Source of the DNA: Flammeovirgaceae bacterium UBA4659
GTDB lineage: Bacteria > Bacteroidota > Bacteroidia > Cytophagales > Cyclobacteriaceae
NCBI GenBank assembly: GCA_002405445.1
Contig: DHLV01000293.1
Location: 1 to 16,042 of the forward strand
Direction: 5' to 3'
Length of the DNA stretch: 16,042 nucleotides
Numbering within the stretch: the first letter of the stretch is position 1; every line of letters starts with the position of its first letter. Positions 7,851 to 15,595 of the stretch are shown one piece after another. The notes below the pieces were generated by a model. It saw only the letters and a list, made by a program, of their open reading frames with translations, was not told the origin of the DNA and ran no database searches. The translations under genes and the position numbers were made by a program.

Positions 7851-8542
7851 TGTCGGGTAAGACAAAAATATTATACGTAGAAGACGAACCTTTTTTAGGG
7901 AGGATTGTGAAAGAAAGCTTGGAGAGTCGCAACTATGAGGTGCTGATGGTGACTGATGGACGAGAGGCGGTTCCTCTTTTCCAATCAGCCCAACCGGATA
8001 TTTGTGTGCTTGATGTGATGCTGCCGCATGTGGACGGTTACTCTATTGCTGCGGAGATCAGAAAAGTAAGCCCGGCAATGCCAATCATATTCGTAACAGC
8101 CAAAACACAAACACATGATTTACTGAAGGCTTTTGAAGTGGGTGGTAACGACTATCTGCGGAAGCCCTTTAGCCTGGAAGAGTTGATCGCGCGCGTCAAC
8201 AATTTGTTGCAGTTAATGCAACCAAATAGCAAACCACAAAAACAGGATTTTTTTCAGATCGGCAGATACCAATTCAATGTGGCACGGTATGAGTTAACGT
8301 TTGGCGGCCAGGTAAGAAAGCTTTCACACCGCGAGGCAAGTTTACTTCAGGTATTGGCAGCGCACCAAAATGCAACCGTCAGCCGCAAACACGTACTGAT
8401 GTATGTTTGGGGCGATGATTCGTTTTTTAACTCACGGAATCTTGATGTGTACATTTCCAAACTGAGAGACTATCTCAAAGAAGATTCGCAGTTGCAGATT
8501 ACTACCATCAAAGGCGTGGGATATCATTTTTCAGTTGCGTAG
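7850..8542 (+). CDS. OmpR-family response regulator
   Basis: This 230-aa DNA-binding response regulator is the cognate partner of the preceding kinase. The receiver domain (about 5-120) has the acidic pair E11/D12, phospho-acceptor D55 in CVLDVMLP, T83 in FVTAK and K105 in LRKPF, so it should be phosphorylatable. The C-terminal winged helix (about 130-228) has the OmpR/PhoB pattern LSHREASLLQVLA, then VWGDDSFFNSRNLDVYISKLRDYL... and a terminal IKGVGYHF. The ATG overlaps the kinase stop by one base. Its regulon is unknown. The divergent GLPGLI/receptor genes and its own operon are the nearest candidates. It is convergent with the DUF2911 gene. Confidence 0.95.
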   Translation: MSGKTKILYVEDEPFLGRIVKESLESRNYEVLMVTDGREAVPLFQSAQPDICVLDVMLPHVDGYSIAAEIRKVSPAMPIIFVTAKTQTHDLLKAFEVGGNDYLRKPFSLEELIARVNNLLQLMQPNSKPQKQDFFQIGRYQFNVARYELTFGGQVRKLSHREASLLQVLAAHQNATVSRKHVLMYVWGDDSFFNSRNLDVYISKLRDYLKEDSQLQITTIKGVGYHFSVA

Positions 8543-8614
8543 ATTGATGCAGAATACGCGCGCATTGGTGAGTCTTTGACTTAACGCACAACTGACAACA
8601 GACGAACGAGAGAC

Positions 8615-8625
8615 GCCTGCCAGGC
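8615..8625. repeat. GCCTGCCAGGC palindrome, possible REP remnant
   Basis: This short palindrome, imperfect only at its centre base, lies in the 124 bp gap between the convergent response regulator and DUF2911 genes. It shares the GCCTG/CAGGC core with the hairpin at 1282-1298. It could be a remnant of the same repeat family or a transcriptional end signal. No T-run follows on either strand, so a classical terminator is not supported. Confidence 0.3.
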
Positions 8626-8666
8626 TGCATTCAGTGATCCTTTACGCATTCGGCAAAGCGATGGCA

Positions 8667-9281
8667 CTATTTTACCCTTAGGCGAATAGCGATCGCCAGC
8701 TTCTCCCAATACAAAGAGAGCACACCCTCGCTGTTTTCGCCTGCTGTAATCACATAACGCAGGCGCTCTTGCAGTTTTTCTGCTGCTTCCGGCTTCACAC
8801 TAACCCGCATTACGTCCTGCTTTTCATCGTATTGATCTGCCAAGTGCTGGCGCCAGTTTTTGTTGAAGACAACCACCCACTTGTCTTTGGCGGGAATCGT
8901 AAAAAAAGCATACTTGCCCGCAGTAATATCTTTTCCTTCGATGACAATGTCTTTGGTGAACTCAATGCTGGTGGCAGCGTGTGCACCGGTAACCCACACC
9001 TGCCCGAAAGGTACTAGGCCGCCCCAGATGATTCTGCCGCGAACAGCGGGTGAGTAGTACGAAACCATAATGTCGGCTCCTGCGATGCGCCCTTGTGCTC
9101 TTGCTTTAATACTTCCTTTTTTATTGTCAGGTGTGGATTGCACGGCAATGATTGCAGCGTCATCAACAAGTACTTCAGTTTTTTGTGTTGAATCCGCTTT
9201 GCTTTCAGCGGTGTTCTTTTGTTGACACGCAAAACTCAGTACAGTCAAAGCAATACATGTAGCAACGAATATTTTTTTCAT
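8667..9281 (-). CDS. DUF2911 domain lipoprotein
   Basis: This is a DUF2911 family protein, an envelope protein family of unknown function common in Bacteroidota. The diagnostic core is VSYYSPAVRGRIIWGG, then LVPFGQVWVTGAHAAT, FTKDIVIEGK and AGKYAFFTIP, followed by a WVVVFNK strand. An N-terminal signal peptide ends VLSFAC, so a lipoprotein is likely although the lipobox is imperfect (F before A-C). A low-complexity linker rich in K, T and D follows. I chose the ATG at 9281 (204 aa, MKKIFVATC). A GTG at 9299 would prepend six residues (MYSQNP) before the usual MKK and is less likely. The gene follows the DUF4249 gene on the same strand after 66 bp with no perfect promoter box, so it probably belongs to the receptor operon. 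Confidence 0.88.
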   Translation of the reverse strand: MKKIFVATCIALTVLSFACQQKNTAESKADSTQKTEVLVDDAAIIAVQSTPDNKKGSIKARAQGRIAGADIMVSYYSPAVRGRIIWGGLVPFGQVWVTGAHAATSIEFTKDIVIEGKDITAGKYAFFTIPAKDKWVVVFNKNWRQHLADQYDEKQDVMRVSVKPEAAEKLQERLRYVITAGENSEGVLSLYWEKLAIAIRLRVK

Positions 9282-9347
9282 CGGATTTTGACTATACACA
9301 AAGCTGGCGAATTACTTTCAATTGACGCTTCCAAATGTTTACATCAA

Positions 9348-10193
9348 TCACTGCAACACAAACACCCTCGCATCCGGCAAAAAGAGATTGAAAAAACCCA
9401 AACCGTTTTGCACATTGCTTTTATAGTTCAAGGGCTCGGTGGCAAAAGCACCGGCACTGTAGCGCCTGTCGAAGCGAGCCTTCAAAAAATCATAGTACTC
9501 TTTACTCACACTGGCCATGGTCACTGCCACGGTGTCGCCCTGTTTGTATCTGCGAAAAAGCACCTTAAACTGATCTTCGTGTACTCTCCCATCGAAGGCA
9601 CTGTCTGTAAACAGGTGCGTAAAAATGCGCGGATTGAGCAGCGAAGTGATGTTTTGGGTTTGCGAAAACTTTTGAACGTTGACCATGTAGTAGTTTGCAC
9701 CCTTGGGGTCTTCGAGGCTGTAGCGCACAAATGCCGTTGAATCAAACTGCGATTTGAACAACGTTGCCTCCACAGTGCGGAAGGCAATAAATGGTTTTGG
9801 CTGCGCCACGGCATATACTTCTCCCAACTCCAAGGTTTTAACGCGCAACATATAATCGCGGTTGGGTTGCAGGTCTAATGCGATATTGCCATAGAGCCCG
9901 CTTCCGAGGTTTGGCAGTGTGACGATCGCATCACCCACGGTAAGACTCACCTCTGCATCAGCAATGGCAACTTTGTTCAAAACATCCTCCGGGTCAGAGC
10001 CCCATCCCGCCTCAAGTGCGCTTACACTTTTTGTAATCAATACTACAAGGGCATCTCCGGGCAACAACTGCGATGCCACTGTTACCTTTGGCTGCAATTT
10101 GCCTAAGTCATCAATTTCTAACGGCTTGGGGATACAAGCTGCTACAAACACGGCAACGATACCTGCAACCAACATCTTCACCAATGCATTCAT
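9348..10193 (-). CDS. DUF4249 domain lipoprotein, receptor partner
   Basis: This 281-aa lipoprotein has a signal peptide with lipobox FVAAC (lipidated C20). The body looks like DUF4249: an N-terminal VTVASQLLPGD strand region, a VALLNKVAIADAEV-like beta-sandwich segment (here VLNKVAIADAEVSLTVG), a LRVKTLELG strand, and a beta-rich C-terminal half containing YYMVNVQ and YYDFLKA. DUF4249 genes typically sit directly downstream of a TonB-dependent receptor in Bacteroidota. Here the start codon is only 3 nt beyond the receptor's stop, so the two are cotranscribed and probably form a surface complex. The substrate is unknown. The assignment rests on pattern and context rather than a single catalytic motif. 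Confidence 0.82.
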   Translation of the reverse strand: MNALVKMLVAGIVAVFVAACIPKPLEIDDLGKLQPKVTVASQLLPGDALVVLITKSVSALEAGWGSDPEDVLNKVAIADAEVSLTVGDAIVTLPNLGSGLYGNIALDLQPNRDYMLRVKTLELGEVYAVAQPKPFIAFRTVEATLFKSQFDSTAFVRYSLEDPKGANYYMVNVQKFSQTQNITSLLNPRIFTHLFTDSAFDGRVHEDQFKVLFRRYKQGDTVAVTMASVSKEYYDFLKARFDRRYSAGAFATEPLNYKSNVQNGLGFFNLFLPDARVFVLQ

Positions 10194-10196
10194 GAT

Positions 10197-12473
10197 TCAA
10201 AATTTAAATCCATAACTTACAAATGGCAACAGCCCAAACAAGCCCGGTTGTTCATAACGGAAAGAGCCATCGCCATTGGGGCGTATCACAATTCCGATGG
10301 GCGATGCACGATTGTAAACGTTATATACACCTATAAACCATTCGGCCTGAAGTTTACGGTCTAACCGTGTGCGGTACTTGATGCCCACATCCAAACGATG
10401 GGTATCGGCCAGCTTCACTGAGTTGATGGGCGCAAAAACGGGTATCAGATCCAAGCCGCCCAGCGAAGGCGCAGGCACTGCATACTGCCCTATGATCGGT
10501 GTAAAACGCGAACCGGATATAAACTCAAAAACCGAACTCACCGACCATCGCCTGTTCAACTGATAGTTGAGTACCACCGCCAGGTTGTGCCTGCGGTCGT
10601 ATCGCGCTAAAAACCAATTGCCGTCATTCACTGCATCAAATTGCCTCTCAGACTTCGCCCAGGTGTAGCTGATCCAACCCGTCATCTTGCCCAACTCTTT
10701 TTTCACCAACACTTCTAATCCATACGCCAAGCCTTGGCCTTGCACCAGTTGGTTTTCAAAATTGGTATTCAGCAACAGGCTTGCTCCCTCCCGATACCCA
10801 ATTAAATGGTGCATCCATTTGTAGTAGCCTTCAACACTTACAAACAAATGCTGCCGGTGAAATGTACGTTGTATGCCTAACGCTATTTGGTCAGCCATTT
10901 GCGGCTTTACGCGCGAAGTTACCGGATACCAGATGTCGGTGGGAAAGGCCACCGCAGAACTTGAAACGCGGTGCAGGTACTGCGCCATGCGCGAGTAGCT
11001 TGCTTTGATGGCCGTGGCAGAGTCAACAGCAAAACGGAGTGCCACGCGAGGTTCGGGATTCCAGTAGAAAGTTTTGTCAACGTAAGCCGAGGAAACGCGC
11101 ACCCCAGCGCTAAATCGCAGGCGCCTGTAAACAGATCCATCCACTTGAAAAAACGGATTGGTTTCGATAGCAGTTTGCGGGGTGGTGGCACCGGACTTTA
11201 AAATATCTGAAATCTCTCCGGTGGTGTTGATACGGTTGGGTGCAACACGGTGGCGAACAGCTTCTACTCCTGCCTTCAGTGAAAATCTGCGTGAAAGCGA
11301 GTCGGAGGCAATCGTCCATTTACCGCCAACATCTTCGATGCTAGACCTCACAAACAATGAGTTATCGGCAAATGTGCTTTGAATGTTATACAAAAAGGCA
11401 GTTCGGTACAGAGACAGTGTAGTGTTGAAGCGGTTGAAATTCATCTTCCACGACAAGGTTTGCGTGCTGTTTCCAAGTGTAAAGTTGTTGGTGATGTTGC
11501 GGTTTCGCATTGTTGCACGTGGTGCGCGGGTAAAGTCCAACACGTCATTTCCTTCATACAACGTAAACTCAATATTGTTTTGGGCGTTGGGCCGATACAT
11601 CAGCTTTGCGTTGACATCATAAAAAAAATACGGCAGTTCCTCGCCTGTCAACTTCACCACCTGATCTACGTAGGTACGCCTGCCCGTTACCCACACGCCA
11701 AGTTTATCTTTCACCAACGGTTGTTCTATCATCAAACGGCTGGCCAGCAGGCCAATGTTACCTTTCAGCTTCGTGTTGGTTGGCATCGATGATTTGGAAG
11801 TAACATCTAAGATGGAAGACAGCCGACCGCCATATTCTGCGGGGAAGGCACCGTTGATCGATTCTACTTTGTCCAGCATATCGGGGTTGAACACCGACAA
11901 AAACCCGAATAAATGACCGGTGTTGTAAACGGGGGCGCCATCGAGCATTACCAGGTTTTGATCGGCTGCCCCGCCACGCACAAATAAGTCGGTGGTGCCG
12001 TCCAATCCTTTGGTCACCCCCGGTAACAATTGAATCGTTTTGATTAAGTCAGCCTCGCCACCAAGCACCGGTATGCTGCTGATTTCCTTTCCACTCAAGA
12101 CATTCGTACTCATGCGGTTGGTTTCAAATTGGTCTGACTGCAGGGTGCGGTCAGCGGCTATCACCACTTCATCCAATTGTTCACTTTTGCTCTCCAAAAA
12201 AATGATGAGGCTGGTGTCTCGCTTAACAAACATGGTGCATGAGAATTTTCTGTAGCCGGTATACGAAACCGTGAGCTGGATCTTTCCGCCCGGCACAATC
12301 ATCGAAAACCCACCGGCCGAATCGGTAACGGCAGCCTTCTTTACTGACGTTTGCACGTGCGCTTGCGGAAGGCTTAAGCCCGCTGACTCCAAAACGGTCC
12401 CATGCAAGCGGTATGTTTGCGCGTTACCCTCGCTCCAATAAATACACCATCCTATCAAAAGCCAACGCCACAT
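10197..12473 (-). CDS. TonB-dependent receptor with carboxypeptidase-like N-domain
   Basis: This outer-membrane TonB-dependent receptor is 758 aa from the chosen start. The signal peptide covers residues 1-18 (MWRWLLIGWCIYWSEGNA). A carboxypeptidase-regulatory-like domain spans about 20-97. A TonB-box-like LDEVV occurs at 100-104. The plug domain covers about 117-228, with LLPGVTKGLDGTTDLFVRGG, MLDGAPVYNTGH and EYGGRLSSILDV. The barrel ends in the canonical C-terminal aromatic strand SYGFKF, the BAM recognition signal. The ATG at 12473 is preferred because it starts the signal peptide. A GTG 36 nt earlier would add a non-signal segment. The DUF4249 gene follows 3 nt after the stop. The domain order matches receptors paired with DUF4249 lipoproteins; the imported or exported ligand is unknown. 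Confidence 0.93.
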   Translation of the reverse strand: MWRWLLIGWCIYWSEGNAQTYRLHGTVLESAGLSLPQAHVQTSVKKAAVTDSAGGFSMIVPGGKIQLTVSYTGYRKFSCTMFVKRDTSLIIFLESKSEQLDEVVIAADRTLQSDQFETNRMSTNVLSGKEISSIPVLGGEADLIKTIQLLPGVTKGLDGTTDLFVRGGAADQNLVMLDGAPVYNTGHLFGFLSVFNPDMLDKVESINGAFPAEYGGRLSSILDVTSKSSMPTNTKLKGNIGLLASRLMIEQPLVKDKLGVWVTGRRTYVDQVVKLTGEELPYFFYDVNAKLMYRPNAQNNIEFTLYEGNDVLDFTRAPRATMRNRNITNNFTLGNSTQTLSWKMNFNRFNTTLSLYRTAFLYNIQSTFADNSLFVRSSIEDVGGKWTIASDSLSRRFSLKAGVEAVRHRVAPNRINTTGEISDILKSGATTPQTAIETNPFFQVDGSVYRRLRFSAGVRVSSAYVDKTFYWNPEPRVALRFAVDSATAIKASYSRMAQYLHRVSSSAVAFPTDIWYPVTSRVKPQMADQIALGIQRTFHRQHLFVSVEGYYKWMHHLIGYREGASLLLNTNFENQLVQGQGLAYGLEVLVKKELGKMTGWISYTWAKSERQFDAVNDGNWFLARYDRRHNLAVVLNYQLNRRWSVSSVFEFISGSRFTPIIGQYAVPAPSLGGLDLIPVFAPINSVKLADTHRLDVGIKYRTRLDRKLQAEWFIGVYNVYNRASPIGIVIRPNGDGSFRYEQPGLFGLLPFVSYGFKF

Positions 12474-12490
12474 GTGATTGTCAAATTGAA

Positions 12491-12498
12491 ATATACGA
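12491..12498 (-). promoter_or_regulatory. candidate -7 box of the receptor/DUF4249/DUF2911 operon
   Basis: On the minus strand TATATTTC matches TAnnTTTG except for the last base and lies 17 nt before the ATG at 12473. A TTG (within AATTGGATC) is present 22 nt upstream of it, close to the spacing expected for a -33 element. A CTTTTGA...TCAAAAG inverted repeat (12509-12515 and 12534-12540) flanks this upstream area and could be an operator. Confidence 0.33.
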
Positions 12499-12702
12499 AC
12501 TATCAGCACTTTTGATCCAATTCAGCAGTAATTTCAAAAGCGAGTATCCATCAGGTTGACCTTGGGCAAAACGTGGTCCCGGTATTTCAAATTAGTACTT
12601 CCCTAGCTAACGCGGTTACTTAAAGTATATTGTTGAGATGACTTCCGAAAAAACGTTGCTACATTGAGCAAGTAAAACCAGATGAGCAAATGTAATTTTT
12701 TT

Positions 12703-13995
12703 ATGATAGTGAAGCAATTCAAAAGTTTGTTCAAGATACTTCTTGCAATGGTGGCTCTGTGCGCCTGTGGTGACGGGCACCGCAGCCTTCCCAAATTCAA
12801 ACTGATACCGGGCGAAAAGTTTGTTTTTAACTCATTTGTTGATTGCAACATGGCCGAAGCCTGGGTTGGCGACACACTCCGAATTTTTCCGGGCAAGTAT
12901 GGCGAAGACCCCGTTTGGGGCGATGCTCGTGATTTAAAATTTGCAAGCGGTAAAAATGCGGATGAAGTTTTTTCAACACCGCGAGATCAGTTTGTGAGCC
13001 CATCTTTGCCCTCCAATGCAGCCCCCGGCACACCCGGTTTGCACGGTGCCGTTTGGTTTGAAACCGTTTATCAAGATGTGCGCGATGCCTCCGGAAAGAC
13101 ACTTTACGGCCTCTATCACAATGAAAACTACCCACAGACACTGCCTTACGATTCGCTCACCGGCCTGGGCTACCGCCATGAAAACTGGCCGGAAGGGTTG
13201 CGTGGGCCCCAGTCTGCCGCTGCAGTTTGCCGCATCGGTGTAATGAAATCGTTGGATGGCGGAAGAAGTTGGGTAGACAACGGAATCATACTGGAAGACA
13301 CGCAGCCCAATTTGATTTTGAAGCCTGTCAACACTTCACTCACCTTTGCGGGCGGAGTGGGCGATCCTTCGGCTGTGGCCTCAGGCGAGTACCTCTATAT
13401 ATTTTACGGTGAGTATAGCTACCCCGTTGATTTTTCCGCAACTGCCTACCAAGACAGCACCGAATGGAGCGGTCAATGCATCAGTGTAGCGCGCATCAAA
13501 ATATCCGATCTAGACCAACCGCAGGGTAAGGCACGGAGATGGAGCGGTACATCTTTTTCACGACCGAGCACAAGCATTGGCGTACCCGTGAAGTCACTGC
13601 AAATTCCGCTTGAGCAGGGCGGTGGAGCGGCCTCCAGGGCCGGCCAATACCACTGGGGCCCAAGTGTGAGCTGGAACGAATATCTTCAGTGTTGGATCAT
13701 GTTGATGGGTAAAGTAGAAGAGCCAAAGTGGAAGGGTAGCAGCATCTATATCTCATTTAACATGAATAGAGATTTGGGCGAGGCGGATAATGCAGTTGAA
13801 TGGAGTACGCCTCAGTTGTTATTGACCAAACCCGGGCGGGTGCTTTGGTATCCGTCTTTGCAGCCCATCAACGCGGCCGAGGACATAGCAAAAAAGTACA
13901 CGTGCCTGCGCCTGGGGCAACAGGCCCGGTTGTTTGTAAAGGACAGCGAAGCAAACGAATACAGTTCGGAATTTATGATACAATTTGAAAAGTGA
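12703..13995 (+). CDS. predicted Asp-box lipoprotein, possible beta-propeller glycosidase-like
   Basis: I cannot assign this gene to a named family with certainty. It encodes 430 aa from the chosen ATG, with a signal peptide and lipobox LCAC (lipidated C22) followed by GDG. An Asp-box, SLDGGRSW, lies at residues 183-190, as found in sialidases and other beta-propellers. It is followed by a GGVGDPSAV...YLYIFYGEY segment (from about 217) resembling the active-site blades of GH43-type five-bladed propellers. A late HWGPSVSWNEYLQCWIMLMG segment repeats this blade pattern. These features suggest a surface-anchored carbohydrate-active or carbohydrate-binding propeller. Catalytic residues are not identified. 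An ATG at 12682 would extend the N-terminus by seven residues (MSKCNFF). It is convergent with the cotH-like gene, with 29 bp between them. Confidence 0.72.
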   Translation: MIVKQFKSLFKILLAMVALCACGDGHRSLPKFKLIPGEKFVFNSFVDCNMAEAWVGDTLRIFPGKYGEDPVWGDARDLKFASGKNADEVFSTPRDQFVSPSLPSNAAPGTPGLHGAVWFETVYQDVRDASGKTLYGLYHNENYPQTLPYDSLTGLGYRHENWPEGLRGPQSAAAVCRIGVMKSLDGGRSWVDNGIILEDTQPNLILKPVNTSLTFAGGVGDPSAVASGEYLYIFYGEYSYPVDFSATAYQDSTEWSGQCISVARIKISDLDQPQGKARRWSGTSFSRPSTSIGVPVKSLQIPLEQGGGAASRAGQYHWGPSVSWNEYLQCWIMLMGKVEEPKWKGSSIYISFNMNRDLGEADNAVEWSTPQLLLTKPGRVLWYPSLQPINAAEDIAKKYTCLRLGQQARLFVKDSEANEYSSEFMIQFEK

Positions 13996-14024
13996 TGATA
14001 TGGATATTACAACGTTGATGTTGA

Positions 14025-15461
14025 TCAAAACCGGGCTACCGCAGCATCCATCCACGTTGCACGCTGTATCAAAAAGTTTTTCAGGCTTTCGATTGCGGCA
14101 TCGTAATTGACTCCGATCCCCTGGTCCCATTTTGTGTAATTGCGCTGAACAGCCCCGTTACTCTTCAGGTAGCCAGCGGTGCTAGTCACTAATTCAATAA
14201 GATTTCCGTTGCTGTATTGGTTTGTGCGCAAGGCAGCCCAGCGCTGTTTTATTGCTGCTTTAAAAATAGGGTCTTCCAGCAATCGTGGCCACCAAAACGG
14301 CATCATCCACGCATCACTGCTCACATACGTGTTGTAATTGATCACCCAATTATCGATGGGCACCCTGTCACCGTTGTCAAAGGCTATGTCCATATCCCAA
14401 ACAGGCCCCATCGCTAATTTACCGTCTCGATCTTTTTGGAGATAAGTACTTAAGCGATACGCATCTACATTGCGGCATAATTCATTGATGATGAAGTAAT
14501 CAACAAAGCTGGAGATGTCAATCAAATTGGTGTAGGTACGCGTGGCGGCAGAAAAATTATCTGCGATCAAGGCGGTTTCAAACAGGTGAACATAGTTGGC
14601 GATGTAATCTTTTTGGGCAGATGTAATTGCATCAACTCCCGGATACTCGTACAAAAAATACGTTTCTAAATATTTTTGAGGATGATAGGGAGCGCCATAA
14701 GGTGGAAAAGTGATCAGATTTTTAAATATGTCGTATTTGCTTCTGAAACTGTTTTGGGCGGTGTAACGGGCATCGTCATCCCAGTTGTTATCAAAGTATG
14801 ACAAGGGCTTTCCGATCGCAGCATCTCCCAATGAGGCTTTATCGATTGTGATGATGTAGCCACCTGTGATGTTGGCCGAACCTGCACTCAACGATTTGAT
14901 GTTGATACGGTTGCCGTCACGCTTCAGGCGTTCCATCAATACGTAAACGCCTAGGTATTCACCGTTCAATTCGAGTTCTACAAATTGAGTGCGACTGGCG
15001 TATTTGCCGATGGTGCGTGAGAGTTCATAACCAACATAATTGTACATCAATGTTTTGTCAAAAATGTACTTATCCTTCAAGTTCACAACATGGCCAATCA
15101 ATCTCCAGTCTTCCTCGGCAGGCATGCCAAAAAATGAAACTTCCGTGTCGTTACCGGCATCGTCTACCGTTTCGATGTTGAAGTTTTTCTTTTCTGATAG
15201 GCGGTAAGATGTTTTTCCGCGAAATTCGATTCCTATCTTTTGTTCCTGCACCAGCGCCTTTTTTTCGAAAACCTTTAGTGTGGCAGCGATTTTAGGTTCG
15301 TACAGGATAGCGGTGCCTTTTGTGTCGATGGTGATGTAGGGAATTTGGCTCTCGCCAATGTCAACAGAAAATGGGCCTTTGTTTTGCGGTGCAGGCTCAC
15401 GGCAAGAGCATAGGAGCAGGAACGAACCCGCGAACAATACCAAAACAAACCGATGCTTCAT
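14025..15461 (-). CDS. CotH kinase family lipoprotein
   Basis: This 478-aa protein has a signal peptide and lipobox LLCSC (C20) followed by the CotH kinase-like fold. Visible family motifs are EFRGKTSYRLSEKKNF (79-94) near the nucleotide-binding start, a GYELSRTIG helix, YVLMERLKRDGNRIN (173-187), and the metal-binding GPVWDMDIAFDNGD (352-365) carrying the family's W-D-x-D signature. In Bacillus, CotH phosphorylates spore-coat proteins. Bacteroidota members are envelope-anchored with unknown substrates. All motifs appear intact, so it may be catalytically active. The ATG begins only 21 bp past the tRNA-Val gene on the same strand, so the mRNA is probably processed from a tRNA-containing transcript or initiated inside the tRNA gene. 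No Shine-Dalgarno site is seen. Confidence 0.92.
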   Translation of the reverse strand: MKHRFVLVLFAGSFLLLCSCREPAPQNKGPFSVDIGESQIPYITIDTKGTAILYEPKIAATLKVFEKKALVQEQKIGIEFRGKTSYRLSEKKNFNIETVDDAGNDTEVSFFGMPAEEDWRLIGHVVNLKDKYIFDKTLMYNYVGYELSRTIGKYASRTQFVELELNGEYLGVYVLMERLKRDGNRINIKSLSAGSANITGGYIITIDKASLGDAAIGKPLSYFDNNWDDDARYTAQNSFRSKYDIFKNLITFPPYGAPYHPQKYLETYFLYEYPGVDAITSAQKDYIANYVHLFETALIADNFSAATRTYTNLIDISSFVDYFIINELCRNVDAYRLSTYLQKDRDGKLAMGPVWDMDIAFDNGDRVPIDNWVINYNTYVSSDAWMMPFWWPRLLEDPIFKAAIKQRWAALRTNQYSNGNLIELVTSTAGYLKSNGAVQRNYTKWDQGIGVNYDAAIESLKNFLIQRATWMDAAVARF

Positions 15462-15482
15462 GCCAAGGAGTTGAAAAGGGGG

Positions 15483-15557
15483 TGGGCTGTACTGGGCTCG
15501 AACCAGTGACCCCTACCTTGTCGAGGTAGTGCTCTAAACCAACTGAGCTAACAGCCC
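15483..15557 (-). tRNA. tRNA-Val (anticodon GAC)
   Basis: A complete cloverleaf reads on the minus strand. The acceptor stem is GGGCTGT/ACAGCCC, the D-arm GCTC/GAGC with loop AGTTGGTTTA, the anticodon stem CTACC/GGTAG, and the T-arm ACTGG/CCAGT with TTCGAGC loop. The seven-base anticodon loop is TCGACAA, giving anticodon GAC at 15522-15520 and A73 as discriminator, consistent with valine. Position 33 is C (from G15523) rather than the near-invariant U. The 3' CCA is not encoded: the bases after A73 are CCC. The gene lies between the CDGSH ORF (38 bp) and the cotH-like gene (21 bp). Confidence 0.95.
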
Positions 15558-15569
15558 TTTGTTTTTGCT

Positions 15570-15576
15570 GCAAAGT
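15570..15576 (-). promoter_or_regulatory. possible -7 promoter element for the tRNA
   Basis: On the minus strand TACTTTG resembles the TAnnTTTG box with one spacer base missing. It lies 12 nt before the tRNA 5' end, within the only 38 bp available between the CDGSH ORF and the tRNA. The placement is reasonable for a tRNA promoter but the match is inexact. Confidence 0.28.
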
Positions 15577-15595
15577 AAAGTCAAAAAGTGCAAGG

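Noticed and set aside
9219..9740. 173-aa open frame on the plus strand
   Set aside because: It spans the antisense of the DUF2911 and DUF4249 genes, both of which have clear family motifs; no domain is recognised in it.
11379..11792. 137-aa plus-strand open frame opposite the second receptor gene
   Set aside because: It is antisense to the receptor barrel and shows no protein-family features.
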